Assembly (NCBI GenBank): GCA_037179335.1 | Contig: JAKZHN010000012.1 | Location: 558,001-622,000 of the forward strand | Origin: Cyclaneusma minus | Lineage: Eukaryota; Ascomycota; Leotiomycetes; Marthamycetales; Marthamycetaceae | DNA length: 64,000 nt | Reading direction: 5' to 3' | In this document: piece by piece, positions 23,969-35,395 of the stretch | Numbering within the stretch: position 1 is the first letter of the stretch | Layout: the number at the start of each line of letters is the position of its first letter | The notes under the pieces: model-generated | Told to the model about the DNA's origin: nothing | What the model saw: only the letters and a program-made list of their open reading frames with translations | The model's database searches: none | Program-made: the position numbers and the translations under genes

Positions 23969-26900
23969 TCAATCCCCCATAATACTATCCTCATCCTCCT
24001 CCACTCCCACACCATTAGCACCCGCACCCTCCTCCATCTCCTCATCATCCGCATCCAACGGCGGCGCCTCCTCATCCTCAATATCCCTCTGTAAATCCTC
24101 CGCGCGTTCCCTCTCCCCAGCCCCCACATCCGCAAACGGATCTTCCTCCTCATCCTCCTCCATCGGCTGCGGCTCCTCATCATCATCATCCTCCACAATC
24201 TCCAAACTCTTCATCTTGCTCTGATTCTCCTTCTCCTTCTGCGCCAGCGCCGCTTTCTGCTGCGCCTTGGTCCTGCCCCCTTTCTTCACCTTGTCCTTGT
24301 CATCCAAGAACGCCACAATCTCGCGAAAGTTCGCACCGAGGCGTGAGCGATTGCGCTGCAGGCGCGCCTTGAGCTTGCCTTTCATCGCTTCGCTGACATC
24401 GATCACGCGTGCCAGTATTGACAGCACGAGCTTGCTAGTAAGTTCGCACAGCTTCTTTTCCGATTGCAGGATTTCAGCTTGGCGCTCGGCGGCGGTGTCG
24501 GGCACTTCGTCTTCGGAATCTGAATCGATGTCTTCGGGCTCGTCATCTTCGCCTGGGGCTTCGAGCGTTTTGTGTGATTTCTTGGCGTATTGGCGTTCGA
24601 GGCCGGCGAAGATGGATGTTATTTCTTTTTGGACGTCGGGGGCGATTTCTTCGACGATGGTTTGGAGGTATTGGTGTGACTCAGGGGCGTTGTTGGTGTT
24701 GGAAGGGCGTAGGGTGGAGAGGAGGGTGCGGAGATCGAGGAGAGTACCGGTGGCGAGGAGACGGAGGTCGTCTAAACCGGCGCGGGAAGAAAGAACATCG
24801 ATGAGGTTGTTCGAGAAGGTGTTTTGCTGTTCGTTCAGGTTGTCAATATCTGACTCGGGGATAGGCTCGCCGGCAGCGACTGCTTGCTGGATGCCGCGCG
24901 CTTTCCACATGAAGTAGAGAAGCATAGTTTGTACTGCTGACGAGACAAGGGCATCCTCGATATCATCAATGTCGGGATCGGCGTCTGTAATGGCGCCGCG
25001 TGCGACGATATTCTGTATGGTAGCCAGGGGCGTAGAATCGGACGCCGTGCGATTCCTGCCACCAAGGTTGGCCTCCAGAATGTCAATGCAGTCAAAGATT
25101 GCCGCGAGCTTAGCAATCCGGGCCATGATGTTGGAGAGGTCAGTAAGTTGGGTAGTCTTGAGATTACCACGAACTTCAATATTTTTGTCGCCCACTGCGC
25201 GTTGCAGTGTGCTCAGTGTATCCTCCCAAAGTTCTTGCATTTTGTTCTCGGTGACCTCTTCGAGCTCCTCATAGCTGCGAGCGTGCAGAAGAGATGCAGT
25301 GGCTTCGTTGAGAACGCCATGGTCAACGTGTCCCGAAAACTGCGAACTGATCTCATCTAACAGCTTCTTGTAAGCCGTCGAGTCTTGTCGCAGTTCTTGG
25401 AACACGCCCAAGTTGAGGACGTGCTCAAGTCGAAGTACTGCGACTGCTGCCTTTGGCCTTGCGCCAAATTTCTTGAGCAGGCGAGGGATCAGACCAGCAA
25501 GTGCTCTCGCAGTGGCCTCTTGTACCTCTGCAGATTCTAACCGTGCATGCTTTCTCTTCTTGCTCTTGTTGTCGTGGTCTTCATCCTGGTGTAAATGGTG
25601 TCTGACAGATGCATTCATGATATCCAGCAGGACGACTTCCTCGTTCTCATCGAGGGTGAACGATTGACGAAGAGCTCGCTCGTTGGGAGTGCCACCGTTA
25701 GCAGCTGAGTGGTCGTAAAGAAGGTATCCTGCAATAATCTCCCAATCACTGATTTCCGGCATCTTGTCGTACAATGCTTGGGCAGCAAGGGCAAATCTTG
25801 ACTCCATACCTGCAACTTTCAGGGCATCAGCAGTTCCGAGCGTGGCCGCTTCGATCTGACTGGGTGATTCTCCCTGGTCTTCAGAATCATAGGCCTGAAG
25901 AATTTCAATAAGACACTTCAACTTGATCCAATCAGCCCTAGGACTGTCATAGTCTTGTGGATCTGAACTCAGAATTTCCTCTAGGACATCTTCACCAAGA
26001 TCTTCCACTTTCGATTCGAAAGTATCCTTGATGTTCGCAGCAAAGAAAGGTACCACTGCCTTTCGTACTCGAGGCTCTGTATCAAAGATGAGTTTGCCAA
26101 TCAGGTCAATCTCGTCGGGCTCCATCATGCCTGCCTGTCTGATCTTCTCCAGCAAGACGACAGATGAAGCGCGGACAGCTGGCTCGGAATCTTGAGTGGC
26201 CATCTCCACAATCCTCTTTCGGAAGCGATCAATGAAATGCCGCAGGCCGTTGATGTTGTCTTCTTTCTTGAGTATGTCCTTGAGCTGGTCAACCACCTCT
26301 TGGCGAGTCGTGTGGAAAGAATCGGAAAGCATCCATCCGAGGTATCTCAAATAGTGGCCGTCAAAGAACACTTCGGGTAGTATTTGGATCCATATTCCAA
26401 GGGCTTCGGCGCATTCTGTTCGAATTTTCGGATCCACGTCCTTGTATCTGTGGACAAAGATGGTATCGAAAAAATCCTTCAGCGAGACATCGAGGGCCTC
26501 TCTCCTTTGAACACCCTCATCGATCTGCTTTTGGAAAGTCGAAGCTCGACCTTTGTTGCCTCCTTTACTCCTTTTCTGCTCACCTTCGAGTTGCCTCATA
26601 AGTCTGGCTACCGAATCGGCCTGTTCCTTGGTGATCTTGCATAGAGCTGTCGTGATGGCGAGACAAACGACAGTGGCTGTATGTCGGAAAGGTCGAAGGA
26701 CAGAAGAGGACAATGTGCCAACCCAGATCGTAATAGCTTCCAGGACAGATGCTTGATCGACGTACAAGACGCCCGATTCATGAAGCGTGGGTACAACAGC
26801 ATCAAAGAAACCGACCAGGTTATTTCTAAAGGTCTGGCTGCTCTTGGCTTTGGAGATGAGAGGGTAGTCCGTAATTGTTTGCTATTACGAGGTCAGTCAC

Positions 26901-27710
26901 AGCCGCAGGATCCACTTAGATAAATAACTCACCTCCTTGTACTCGTCGTGTATATCGGTAAGCCTATTCGTAGAATTATCTGGGTCATTGATGTCATCCA
27001 CCGTAACCTTGATAGGACAACCGGAGCTCTTCAGCACGAAATTGACAAGGTCTGCCATGGCCTCGGGAGCATTCTCTTCGTATCGTCGGGACCAAGCCGC
27101 CGCGACCTCCTCTGACGAGTCACCACTGGTATACACCTCCGCTGCATCCCAAGTCAGTAATTGGTGACTTCGCGCCAAGCGAATTGATCTTACCATATAA
27201 GCCCTCAGCATCCGGAGCTGCAATTGCGACCTTCTTCTTGGCCTTTTTCGGTCGCGCGGGCAGCCTAAGAGGTGTCGCACTCTGCTCCTCGACGGCCGGT
27301 ACATCCCCATTGGTCTTTGCCTTCTTAGCAGCCGGTCTCCGGGTAGTCTGTTTCTTCTTCTGCCTCCTTTTCGCTCTCAGCTCCTCCTCGGCGGCGCTTG
27401 CCTCCTCCTCACTCTCCATATCCACATCCTCTGGTTCTTGTTCCTCCGGCTCCTCTTCCTCGTTTTCTACATCTTCGCCTTGATCTGCCGTCTGCTTTCC
27501 GCGCTTTCTCTTGTTGCTAGTCGCGGCAGTTCCATTCTCGACAGCTTGCGAAGACGAAAAGACGTCGGGCACGAATTTCTCGGGGGCTTTGACGGCGCGT
27601 CCGCTCTTGCGCCGCGTGTTTGCGCCTCTCGACGCAGCGGTTCCGTTGGACGCGACGGGCGCGTCATTTTCGTCAATCTCCATCAGGGGCAGACGATCAG
27701 TGTTTGGCAT
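23969..27710 (-). CDS. Cohesin subunit SA/Scc3 (STAG family), 1212 aa
   Basis: This subunit of the nuclear cohesin ring binds the Scc1/Rad21 kleisin and DNA and is needed for sister chromatid cohesion. Exons on the minus strand are 27710-27194, 27141-26933 and 26881-23969. The introns are 52 and 51 nt, with CTGAC branch sites. Residues 1-170 are disordered and rich in Lys and Glu (EEEEPEEQEPEDVD; KRRQKKKQTTRRP). The conserved SA region starts with EEVAAAWSRRYEENAPEAM and DLVNFVLKSSGC. The STAG hallmark LRPFRHTATV is at residues 304-313. A long HEAT-like helical body follows, and the tail is strongly acidic (DDDDEEPQPMEEDEEED). The ATG at 27710 was chosen because the open frame upstream of it has no conserved feature. 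An ATG further up cannot be excluded. It faces ureD head to head across about 650 bp. Confidence 0.95.
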
Positions 27711-28357
27711 TAGAGCATTGATCGCGATATCGAGGGTGAGAGGTGGTGGGAGACGCGTGGTGGAAATTGTGGTCGGCGAGCGCAGAGCTGTCGCGAGATG
27801 CGACGAGGGGATATGAGATCCTCGAGTTGACAACGCGTGCTCGTATTTCTCGTATTGAAGGTGGGTGTCTGAGGCCGCAGAGTCAGTTTGGGTCCGTGCG
27901 CGCAGCTCCTCCCAATTCAACCTTTCACCTTCCTGCTGGACTCTTCACAACTTCAGTTGGTTAGTGGTTTTCTGATAAGTACTGTCTCAATTATTCGTCT
28001 TCATTTCTCATTGTGATTGTGCTACACTATTGACGACTTTTCTAAATATCGAGTCCTCAAAGCACTTGCAAACTCGAAGCAATGAAACGCCCTGCATTCC
28101 CCTCTCTCACCGGTCTTGCAACGCGTTCAGCTATCAAGACTTTCTATTACGAGCACTCAAAATATCTCAAAGTTGATTGGTACTAACACCATCTTTCAGG
28201 TCCTTCAGTTCACTTGGGATACCAAATTGCCAGAGAACCTAGTCAGTTTCCACAACATCCGGACACTTCCTTATCAAGGCCTCACCCCTCACATGACCAG
28301 AGCCAACATCTCCCAATTCCGCGTCACTTCTCGCGGAGCCTCTGATATCTTCGCACC
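27711..28357. promoter_or_regulatory. Shared upstream region of cohesin SA and UreD
   Basis: The two genes are divergent, so this stretch must hold both promoters. It has pyrimidine-rich tracts on each coding strand near the starts. I do not identify specific factor sites. The open frame at 28116-28454 is read in a different frame from ureD and is not supported. Confidence 0.5.
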
Positions 28358-29431
28358 ATGGCTTCACCGTTCCCCCCATCCGCCTCGAGCCCCGGCCACG
28401 GCACCCTCTCCGTCCACCTCCTCCCCCAATCCATCTCCGCCCTCCGCACCCTGACCTACCAATACCCTCTCAAACTCCTCTCACCCTCCCCGCACCCCTC
28501 TCAAAAATCCGTCCTCGTCTTCCTCCTCACCTACGGCGGCGGTCTCGTCTCCGGAGACTCCATCCACCTCACCATCACCGTCGCTCCCTCCGCCAAACTC
28601 TCCATCGCCACACAGGGCTTTACCAAAATCTTCAAAGCCACCTCTGACGCCTTATCCATCTCATCTCTCAACTCCCAGAATCTGGAAGACGAGAAAATCG
28701 GGAAAGGCTTAGTTACGAAGCAAAAGCTCGACGTAACTATCCACGAAGGCGCAGCACTATGTCTCCTCCCCGACCCCGTGCAGCCCTTCAGCGGCAGCAT
28801 TTTCTCCCAATCTCAAATCTTCAAAGTCGCACCAGGCGGCAGCCTCTGTTTACTAGACTGGGTATGCAAGGGCCGCATGGCGCGCGGTGAAGACTGGTCA
28901 TTTCTCTCCTACCGAAACCGCAATGAAGTATGGGCCATGCCCGCCCCTTCCACATCCTCCAATGCTTCCGAAGCAAACACCACAAACAACAGACTATTAG
29001 TACGCGACAACGTAATCCTCGAACAAAACGCCTACGGCGCCGAAACGTCATTACCGCAAAGCATGCACAATCTCGCCGTCTTCGGCACACTAATCCTCCA
29101 CGGCCCTTTTCTCACATCTTTAGCAAATTTCTTCATGGCTGAATTCGCAGCATTGCCGAGGATAGGAGCTAGAGATTTTAGATCTGATGATGTGATTGAG
29201 GAAGCTGATCATGTTGAGCTATCTGGACGTGAGAAATGGCGGAAGCAGAGGCAAAAGCAAGAGAAGGCGGAGGGCATTCTGTGGTCTTCGGCGAAAGTTA
29301 GGGGGTGTACGGTGGTTAAGTTTGGGGCGAGGACGGTGGAAAGTGGGAGGGAGTGGTTGGGGGGGATGGTTAGGGAGGAGGGGAGTGTGGTGGAGTGTTT
29401 TGGGGAGGATGCTGTGATGTGTTTGAGGTGA
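28358..29431 (+). CDS. ureD: Urease accessory protein UreD, 357 aa, single exon
   Basis: UreD is the scaffold that, with UreF and UreG, inserts nickel into apo-urease. The start ATG is at 28358 (MASPFPPSASSPGHGTLSVH), in a pyrimidine-rich leader. Family features are LTYGGGLVSGDSI near residue 59, followed by TIATQGFTKIFK-like (here SIATQGFTKIFKAT), then ALCLLPDPVQPFSGSIFSQ, LLDWVCKGRMARGEDWSF and RDNVILEQNA. The C-terminal third (EADHVELSGREKW...) is lower in conservation, as in other fungal homologues. The length fits fungal UreD. There is no intron and no lesion. Confidence 0.95.
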   Translation: MASPFPPSASSPGHGTLSVHLLPQSISALRTLTYQYPLKLLSPSPHPSQKSVLVFLLTYGGGLVSGDSIHLTITVAPSAKLSIATQGFTKIFKATSDALSISSLNSQNLEDEKIGKGLVTKQKLDVTIHEGAALCLLPDPVQPFSGSIFSQSQIFKVAPGGSLCLLDWVCKGRMARGEDWSFLSYRNRNEVWAMPAPSTSSNASEANTTNNRLLVRDNVILEQNAYGAETSLPQSMHNLAVFGTLILHGPFLTSLANFFMAEFAALPRIGARDFRSDDVIEEADHVELSGREKWRKQRQKQEKAEGILWSSAKVRGCTVVKFGARTVESGREWLGGMVREEGSVVECFGEDAVMCLR

Positions 29432-30124
29432 TGGGTGGGTAGAATGGATGGTATTATTGGTGCTACGGCGATGATGCGCTGTGCGGGTGTGGCCGTGTGA
29501 TGTGTCTAGTCCCGACGGCTTCCGGCGACGTGGACGAGAGTAGGAGTGTGTTTTGAGATGGAGTGAGACGGTCCTGAGACGTTGCTCGCAGCAACCAGAA
29601 ATGGTCTCGTGAAGCGGGGAACGGAGAATTGGAGGACATGAAGGAGAGGGCGGTGTGTAAAAAGGAGGTTGGGAGAAGACGAAGACGGGGAAGAAGGGGG
29701 TTCGGCCGAGAGCGCGATGTGCAGCAAACTACAAGAAGCAGGAAGAGGCAGGGGGAAAGATGGATTCGGCCGGCATGGGCGATGTCCAACAAAACTTGTT
29801 ATCGAAGGTTGGTTTTGATCACATGACATCGAATCAGTGATCATTGACCACGGCCGTGTTTTTGACGGAAATCTTCTTGCAAACCGCAACTTGCAAGTCC
29901 GGAACAGGGGAGATTCAATGGAATCACGGCACAACTGGGATAACATTTGACAGCTGGAAGATACCAGTTCCACTACGCTATTTGAAGGTAAAACAGAAGA
30001 TAGACAATCCCCAGCCTAGTAACTACATCGTGGGGTCCTCTTTGATCAGATACCAGACCAGGATCTAGGACTCTGTCTTCGGTCCAGTCCAAGGCTCCCG
30101 CTTCGCCAATTTTTCTCTTGTCAT
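29432..30124. other. Intergenic
   Basis: No gene is supported. 29625-29765 is purine-rich on the + strand. Minus-strand open frames here are pyrimidine-rich products of that skew. Confidence 0.5.
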
Positions 30125-31407
30125 TTACCTTCGAACAGATCTACACAAGCTTGGCCCCAACGCTGCATGCACTTGATGTTTTGCGGCCAGTTTCGCCGCT
30201 GGGTCGGCGCCCGGCCAATTTGCCGCCATGACAGGGAAATCGTGGGGCATTTCCTGGTACTCCTCGTAGTGCACTGGGACACCATCTCCTGCAGCAGTCT
30301 GCACCCACAGCCGGGTAGAGCTCGCCAAGTTTTCCTGACCACCAGAAAACCAGAGTGGTGGAGAAGCAGCCCAGCTTCGGGCGAAGCAGGGAGAGACCAT
30401 TGTATGAGCCAGGTTCTGGGTTCTGGTATACATGTCTCCACGTGGTGGCTTGGAAGGCCACTGTTCACAAGGAACGAAATCAACCGCCGAATATGTGCAT
30501 CCGTGGCCACCAAAAATGTCGTTTTGTTGATTAGTCTTCAAAGACGGAAGCGAATGGGTACTTAAGCTCGGTGGTGCTTGAACTGAAGGCTGCTAGGCCT
30601 GCCGGCATAGGAATGCTGCCATTTTCCCCGTGGAATTTCATCTGAGCTCCGCGCCTTCGAGCGGAAAGAATCACCTGGACAATGGCCATCATGAGGCTGG
30701 TACATGATTAGAGCTAGTTCTTCCAGCACTGTCGCCAGCGAAAACAATATCCGATGCGGCAACAGGCGAATGGAAGTGGCCGTCTTCGGCACGAGGGTAC
30801 AGCAGAGTGAGGTAGGCGAAAAGGGCATCTATCAGAGCCGCGGGGAACTGATAATACTTGGGCGAAAGTCGATAACGGAAAGAGCAGCAACGTCCACCCG
30901 TCATCTGGGCCAGTTTCAGTGTTGTGCTGTGATAGCGGGCGGGTGTGTTCAGACTGCGCCTGTCAGCTTGGTGCAAATTCAGGACTTGGAACAAGAACTT
31001 ACAAAAACCCGCCACCGATAAAATGCATGATTGTCAGCGGAAGTTTCGTCTCCTCCATCAACTTTCCAAACTTTTCCTTTTCCGACACATTGTCAGAGTC
31101 GTTGGCATCATTGCTACGTTGGCCACCATCGCTCGTCGACATCTTCGACGCCATAACGGGGTAGGTCCTCGTTCCTGCCACCAAGATCCTCAAAACTGTC
31201 ATACACCATGGAGGCAATCACATCATCATCAGGAGTGGCTGCTTTCCACGTCCGTCGACTCACCCATGCAGGCCGACCTCCGAATGGCTCAATATCTGCC
31301 GTGCTCATTTGCTGTAGCTGGGATACCGTGCAGACACTGCCAGAAGAGCAAAGCGCCTTCCTGACCGCAGATACCACCTCCAACTGTTCTGGAGTGAGAG
31401 TCGGCAT
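30125..31407 (-). pseudogene. Decayed alpha/beta hydrolase, HSL/esterase type
   Basis: A fungal lipase/esterase-like hydrolase reads from the ATG at 31407 (MPTLTPEQLEVV) but in several frames. Blocks in order are RPAWVSRRTWKA and LPRYGVEDVDERW (frame 1), EKFGKLMEETKLPLTIMHFI then GGGFL (the oxyanion segment, normally HGGG), LAQMTGGRCCSFRYRLSP, FPAALIDALFAYLTLLYP, AGDSAG (nucleophile elbow), LALIMYQ and VILSARRRGAQMKFHG in other frames, and GVPVHYEEYQEMPHDFP near the catalytic His. Breaks: a frame change near 31130, two more within 60 bp after GDSAG (near 30715 and 30690), and a TAA at 30538-30540. One real intron donor (GTAAGT after GGGFL) remains. Splicing cannot rescue the other breaks. Confidence 0.8.
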
Positions 31408-32081
31408 TTCGTGAGCTGAGGAGAAGAAAGAAAGATACAAAAACTTGGAGTTGATCGCTTTTGGTGTCTCGAGATCAAAGCGAATGAGGTTATGAGATGA
31501 ACAGTGATGGGTGAGTTCTGTGCTTCGATCTCTTGGTGGGAAGATCGTGGCTTTGTGTACTTCCCTACTGAACCAGGTCGGCGACCAAGAAATCCAGCCC
31601 ACTTCAATATTTTGCGCACCTAATTGCCGGGGGCGGTCCGGACTTCGATCGTTCGATGTTATCGCAACATGGTTTTGGCGAGGCGGATTTCATGGCGTGT
31701 TCGGAGCGTCTCTGATGAGGTATTTGTTAGTTAACAGATCCGCGCCCCGCAGTGACTGCGTGTGCTTGAAACATGGGTACTGTGACATGAACTTCAAGGC
31801 TCCAAATGACTTGGCTTCTGCGATTGTGCATCAAATTCACATGGGTGGGCAGCACATTGATTTTTCTGGATATCTAACTTGCATATCCGGACCCATCTCA
31901 AGTCTCTGTGCAGGGACTGCAGCGAATCTTCCCGACCGCGACCGCTCGAAATTTCAGCAGCCTCGCTGACATTCCGGGCTTCTTCCAACTATTATCTACC
32001 CTCAGCGGCAAGACACTGTTAGTCGCTCTCCAAACCGTGCTATGAACCAGCCCATAGCCCAAAGCAAAGCGGCTAGCGCTT
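31408..32081. other. Intergenic
   Basis: No supported gene. It separates the decayed hydrolase from the 3' end of the MFS gene, so the only promoter expected here belongs to the hydrolase. Confidence 0.5.
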
Positions 32082-34609
32082 CTAGTAGCCAGTCAGAAGA
32101 GCTCTGACCAGTTCAGGCTTATAGATTCCATCACCTTCAACATAGACAGGCTGATCCGCTGCTCCTGTGCTGGTTTGGGCCTTGTAGCCAGTCGCAAGAG
32201 CTCTCACGAGCTCAGGCCTGTAAATTCCATCATCTTCAACATGGACAGGCTGTGCAATTGCCTTGGTACCATGTACGGGCTTGTACATTCCGTCACCTTC
32301 AATGTCGGCAGACTGATCCGCTGCTTTTGTGCTGGCTTGGGCCTTGTAGCCAGTCAGAAGAGCCCTGACCAGTTCAGGCTTGTAAATTCCATCACCTTCA
32401 ATGTGGACAGGCTGATCGACTGCATCCAACCTAGGTTCAGGTTGGTGAATTCTGTCACTTTCTACGTGGAGAGGTTTGTCGACTACTTCTGTATTAGGCG
32501 AGACTGCCGGCGTCATTTTGACTCTCTGTTGCGGCATTGTTAAAAGAGTATTATGCGATATTGAAATGCGGACTTACTCGAAGACCTAAACAAGCGATTA
32601 TTCCCAAAGCAGAGCCGGCGTAAACTTGAATAAACCTGCAACAAATTATTTAAGGCGTTCCTCGTTAGCATTTGTCAGGGGGCTTCAATCTTACACTTTG
32701 GAAAGCGAATTCACGAGAATCGTAAGCGCTTGGGCATTTTGACTTGCGTCCAGTGTCGAGAGAAGACTGCCGCTTTCTCCTAGTAATGCAGACTGTAATT
32801 GGGAACGGGAGTAGCCGACGAGAAGTCCTTCGAGTTCGTTCAGAGCGGTGTTGATGAATACCGCCCCTGAAATGGATAATGCCAGCGAGATCCCAAGAAA
32901 TTGAGCTGTTGAAGATTGTTAAAAGACGAGAAACTTGTGGAAAGTTCGGTCCATTATCATACTCACCAATCATGATGAAACTGATGCCAGATGTGACCAG
33001 CTTCGGTGGAACAATAGACTGTATTACTGAAAATGAGGCTTGTAGGCCGCAGCCACAACCGATGCCAAGGAGAACTTCATATCCGTAGATAGCGCTTGTA
33101 GATGTCGTTACGTCGATCAAGGCTAGCTTGCGTTAGCACATATGAGACCAAAGTCTTGGGAACTTACTAACAGAACAACACTCCACCCACAAGGGTTAGG
33201 ATGCTCCCAATCAAAAACCAAGGCAAATAGTATCCGCCTTTAGATAATATTGCACCGTTTGCCATTACAAAGAATGTCAACAAGATAATAAGGGGTAACA
33301 ATCTGACGGCAGAATCCAGTGGTGTATCCCCCCGGGTCAACTGGAAGTAAATCGGAATGTAATAAATGGGAACAAAAGCACTTGAACCAAATATTGCGGT
33401 CAAAACAAAAAGAAGTAGCGCTTCTTTATCTTTCAAAAGTGAGACGGGAAACAATCGACTGGCTTTCGCAATCCCCAGGGCAAAATGCTGCTGTATCGAA
33501 AAAATCACAAACAACACCCCAGATAATGCGAAAAGAACAATGATTTGGGCACTATCCCAATCGTAAAGCACGCCACCGAAGTTAGTAGCCATGACCAGAC
33601 ATAGCAAAGACCCTATGCTGAGAAGTGTTCCAGCGAAATCCAGGTTCGGGAGCCGCGAACCGATACTTCGGGGTGGCTTTGGTTTGAAGCTCGGAATGAG
33701 GAAGAGATAGATTGGACTGGCGAATCCCATGACACAAAGATTGAAGTAGAATCCCCACCGCCAAGTAGCACTTGAGTCGGCAAAACCCCCACCAACTAGG
33801 GGTTCGATTACGTTCCCAATGCCGAAGACAAGACCGCTTCTCTGTGTCAGCTCTAACATATTCCGGCCTAACGAATAGCGAAGAACTTGGAATGCTTACG
33901 TGAGAGCGAGGTAGAGCGGACGGTCCGTGTCGTTGTTTGTATTGATTGAAATCAAGGTCATCACGCCAAGGTACATTCCAGTTCCGCCGACTCCTGCGAT
34001 GACTCGTCCTACGATAAAGGCGTTGATGTTGGCGGCAGCAATGCATACGGCGGATCCAACCGCGAAGATAATGACAGAGCTGAGGTATATCTTCTTGGTG
34101 TCGAATAATGCGTAGATGCTGCCGAAGGGAAGAACAGACGTCAAGGCACCGATCATGAAGCTAAAACAGGAGTCAGCCAATTGTACTTTTAGGAAAGAGA
34201 AATGAATTTTGCCTGCTAACTCACGCCACAGAGAGCCATGGAAGTTTGATCACACCATCGTAGTCCTTGACAATGACCTGGTTCCAAAGTGTAAGCCTCT
34301 GACACAGTAGGTGCCCGGTTATTCAAGATATGACTGCGGTACATACGGGAATGATATCGGCTGTGATAGTCTGATGAAGTGCGAACAGGAAAGAACTAGA
34401 CACAAGAATCCACTAGAGTTATAGATCATATGGGTTAGCGACAGCTACTAAGAACCAAAAATCAGTAGTAAGGCTGTTCATATGCATACCCTGATTCCAT
34501 GTAATCCTCTTTTTGGTGGCACCGACAACCGTAGTGACTCGTGATCATGATGAAATATCTTTCCTCCATCGCTATACCTCAGTTTTTCGGTGGAAAAGTC
34601 TTCAATCAT
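32082..34609 (-). CDS. MFS transporter (DHA-type efflux pump) with repeat-bearing C-terminal tail, 678 aa
   Basis: A multi-pass plasma-membrane permease, probably a proton-coupled drug or metabolite exporter. Nine exons on the minus strand: 34609-34490, 34412-34347, 34277-34225, 34160-33900, 33839-33172, 33122-32967, 32905-32695, 32635-32578 and 32525-32082. Phases agree at every junction. Family features are WILVSSSFLFALHQTITADI (first helix), FGSIYALFDTKKIYL, GRVIAGVGGTGMYLG, FADSSATWRWGFYFN, PIYYIPIYFQLTRGDTPLDS, IYGYEVLLGIGCGCGL and a last helix QVYAGSALGIIACLGLR. The final 147 residues, added by the last exon, are a hydrophilic tail with a repeated 33-residue unit (see the separate entry). 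If the last intron (52 nt) is kept, the protein would stop after RVSPHFNIA. Substrate not deducible. Confidence 0.9.
32085..32475 (-). repeat. 99-bp coding repeat in the MFS tail
   Basis: On the minus strand the unit codes for DQPVHIEGDGIYKPELVRAL followed by LTGYKAQASTKAA. There are two full units and one truncated at the stop. A shortened unit (SADIEGDGMYKPVHGTKAIA) and a degenerate first unit (KPLHVESDRIHQPEPRLDA) also occur. The reading frame is kept through all units. Confidence 0.9.
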
Positions 34610-34787
34610 CGTGACTGCTCGACACGATTCGTGGAGAGTTGAGAGGTGGGAAACTGGCAGTCTGTCCTCGCTAGGAGAGTAAGGTTGAGAAGGAAGTGAT
34701 CCCCAGAAATTTTGTTTTGGAGATATCCACAGTCGTGGGGGCTTCAAATGATTACTTAACAGTCTTGCGGCTGCTATTAAAAGTCAC

Positions 34788-35395
34788 GGGGGGGGGGGGG
34801 GGGGGGGGCGGGGGGGGGCGGGGGNNNNNNNNNNNNNNNNNNNNNNNNNNNNNNNNNNNNNNNNNNNNNNNNNNNNNNNNNNNNNNNNNNNNNNNNNNNN
34901 NNNNNNNNNNNNNNNNNNNNNNNNNNNNNNNNNNNNNNNNNNNNNNNNNNNNNNNNNNNNNNNNNNNNNNNNNNNNNNNNNNNNNNNNNNNNNNNNNNNN
35001 NNNNNNNNNNNNNNNNNNNNNNNNNNNNNNNNNNNNNNNNNNNNNNNNNNNNNNNNNNNNNNNNNNNNNNNNNNNNNNNNNNNNNNNNNNNNNNNNNNNN
35101 NNNNNNNNNNNNNNNNNNNNNNNNNNNNNNNNNNNNNNNNNNNNNNNNNNNNNNNNNNNNNNNNNNNNNNNNNNNNNNNNNNNNNNNNNNNNNNNNNNNN
35201 NNNNNNNNNNNNNNNNNNNNNNNNNNNNNNNNNNNNNNNNNNNNNNNNNNNNNNNNNNNNNNNNNNNNNNNNGGTCCCCCCCTTAATTTTTTTTTTGTTT
35301 TTAACAACTGTGGGGGGGGTTAAAATTTTTTAATTAAAATTTTTGGGGGTTTTTTAAAAATCCCCCCCCCCCCCCCCCCCCCCCCGGGCCCCCAG
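34788..35395. other. Assembly gap with homopolymer edges
   Basis: Ns fill 34825-35272. The left edge is a poly-G run broken by single C. The right edge (35273-35395) is poly-C, poly-T and poly-G low-complexity sequence. This looks like poor base calling at a gap rather than biology. Nothing can be said about what is missing. Confidence 0.9.
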
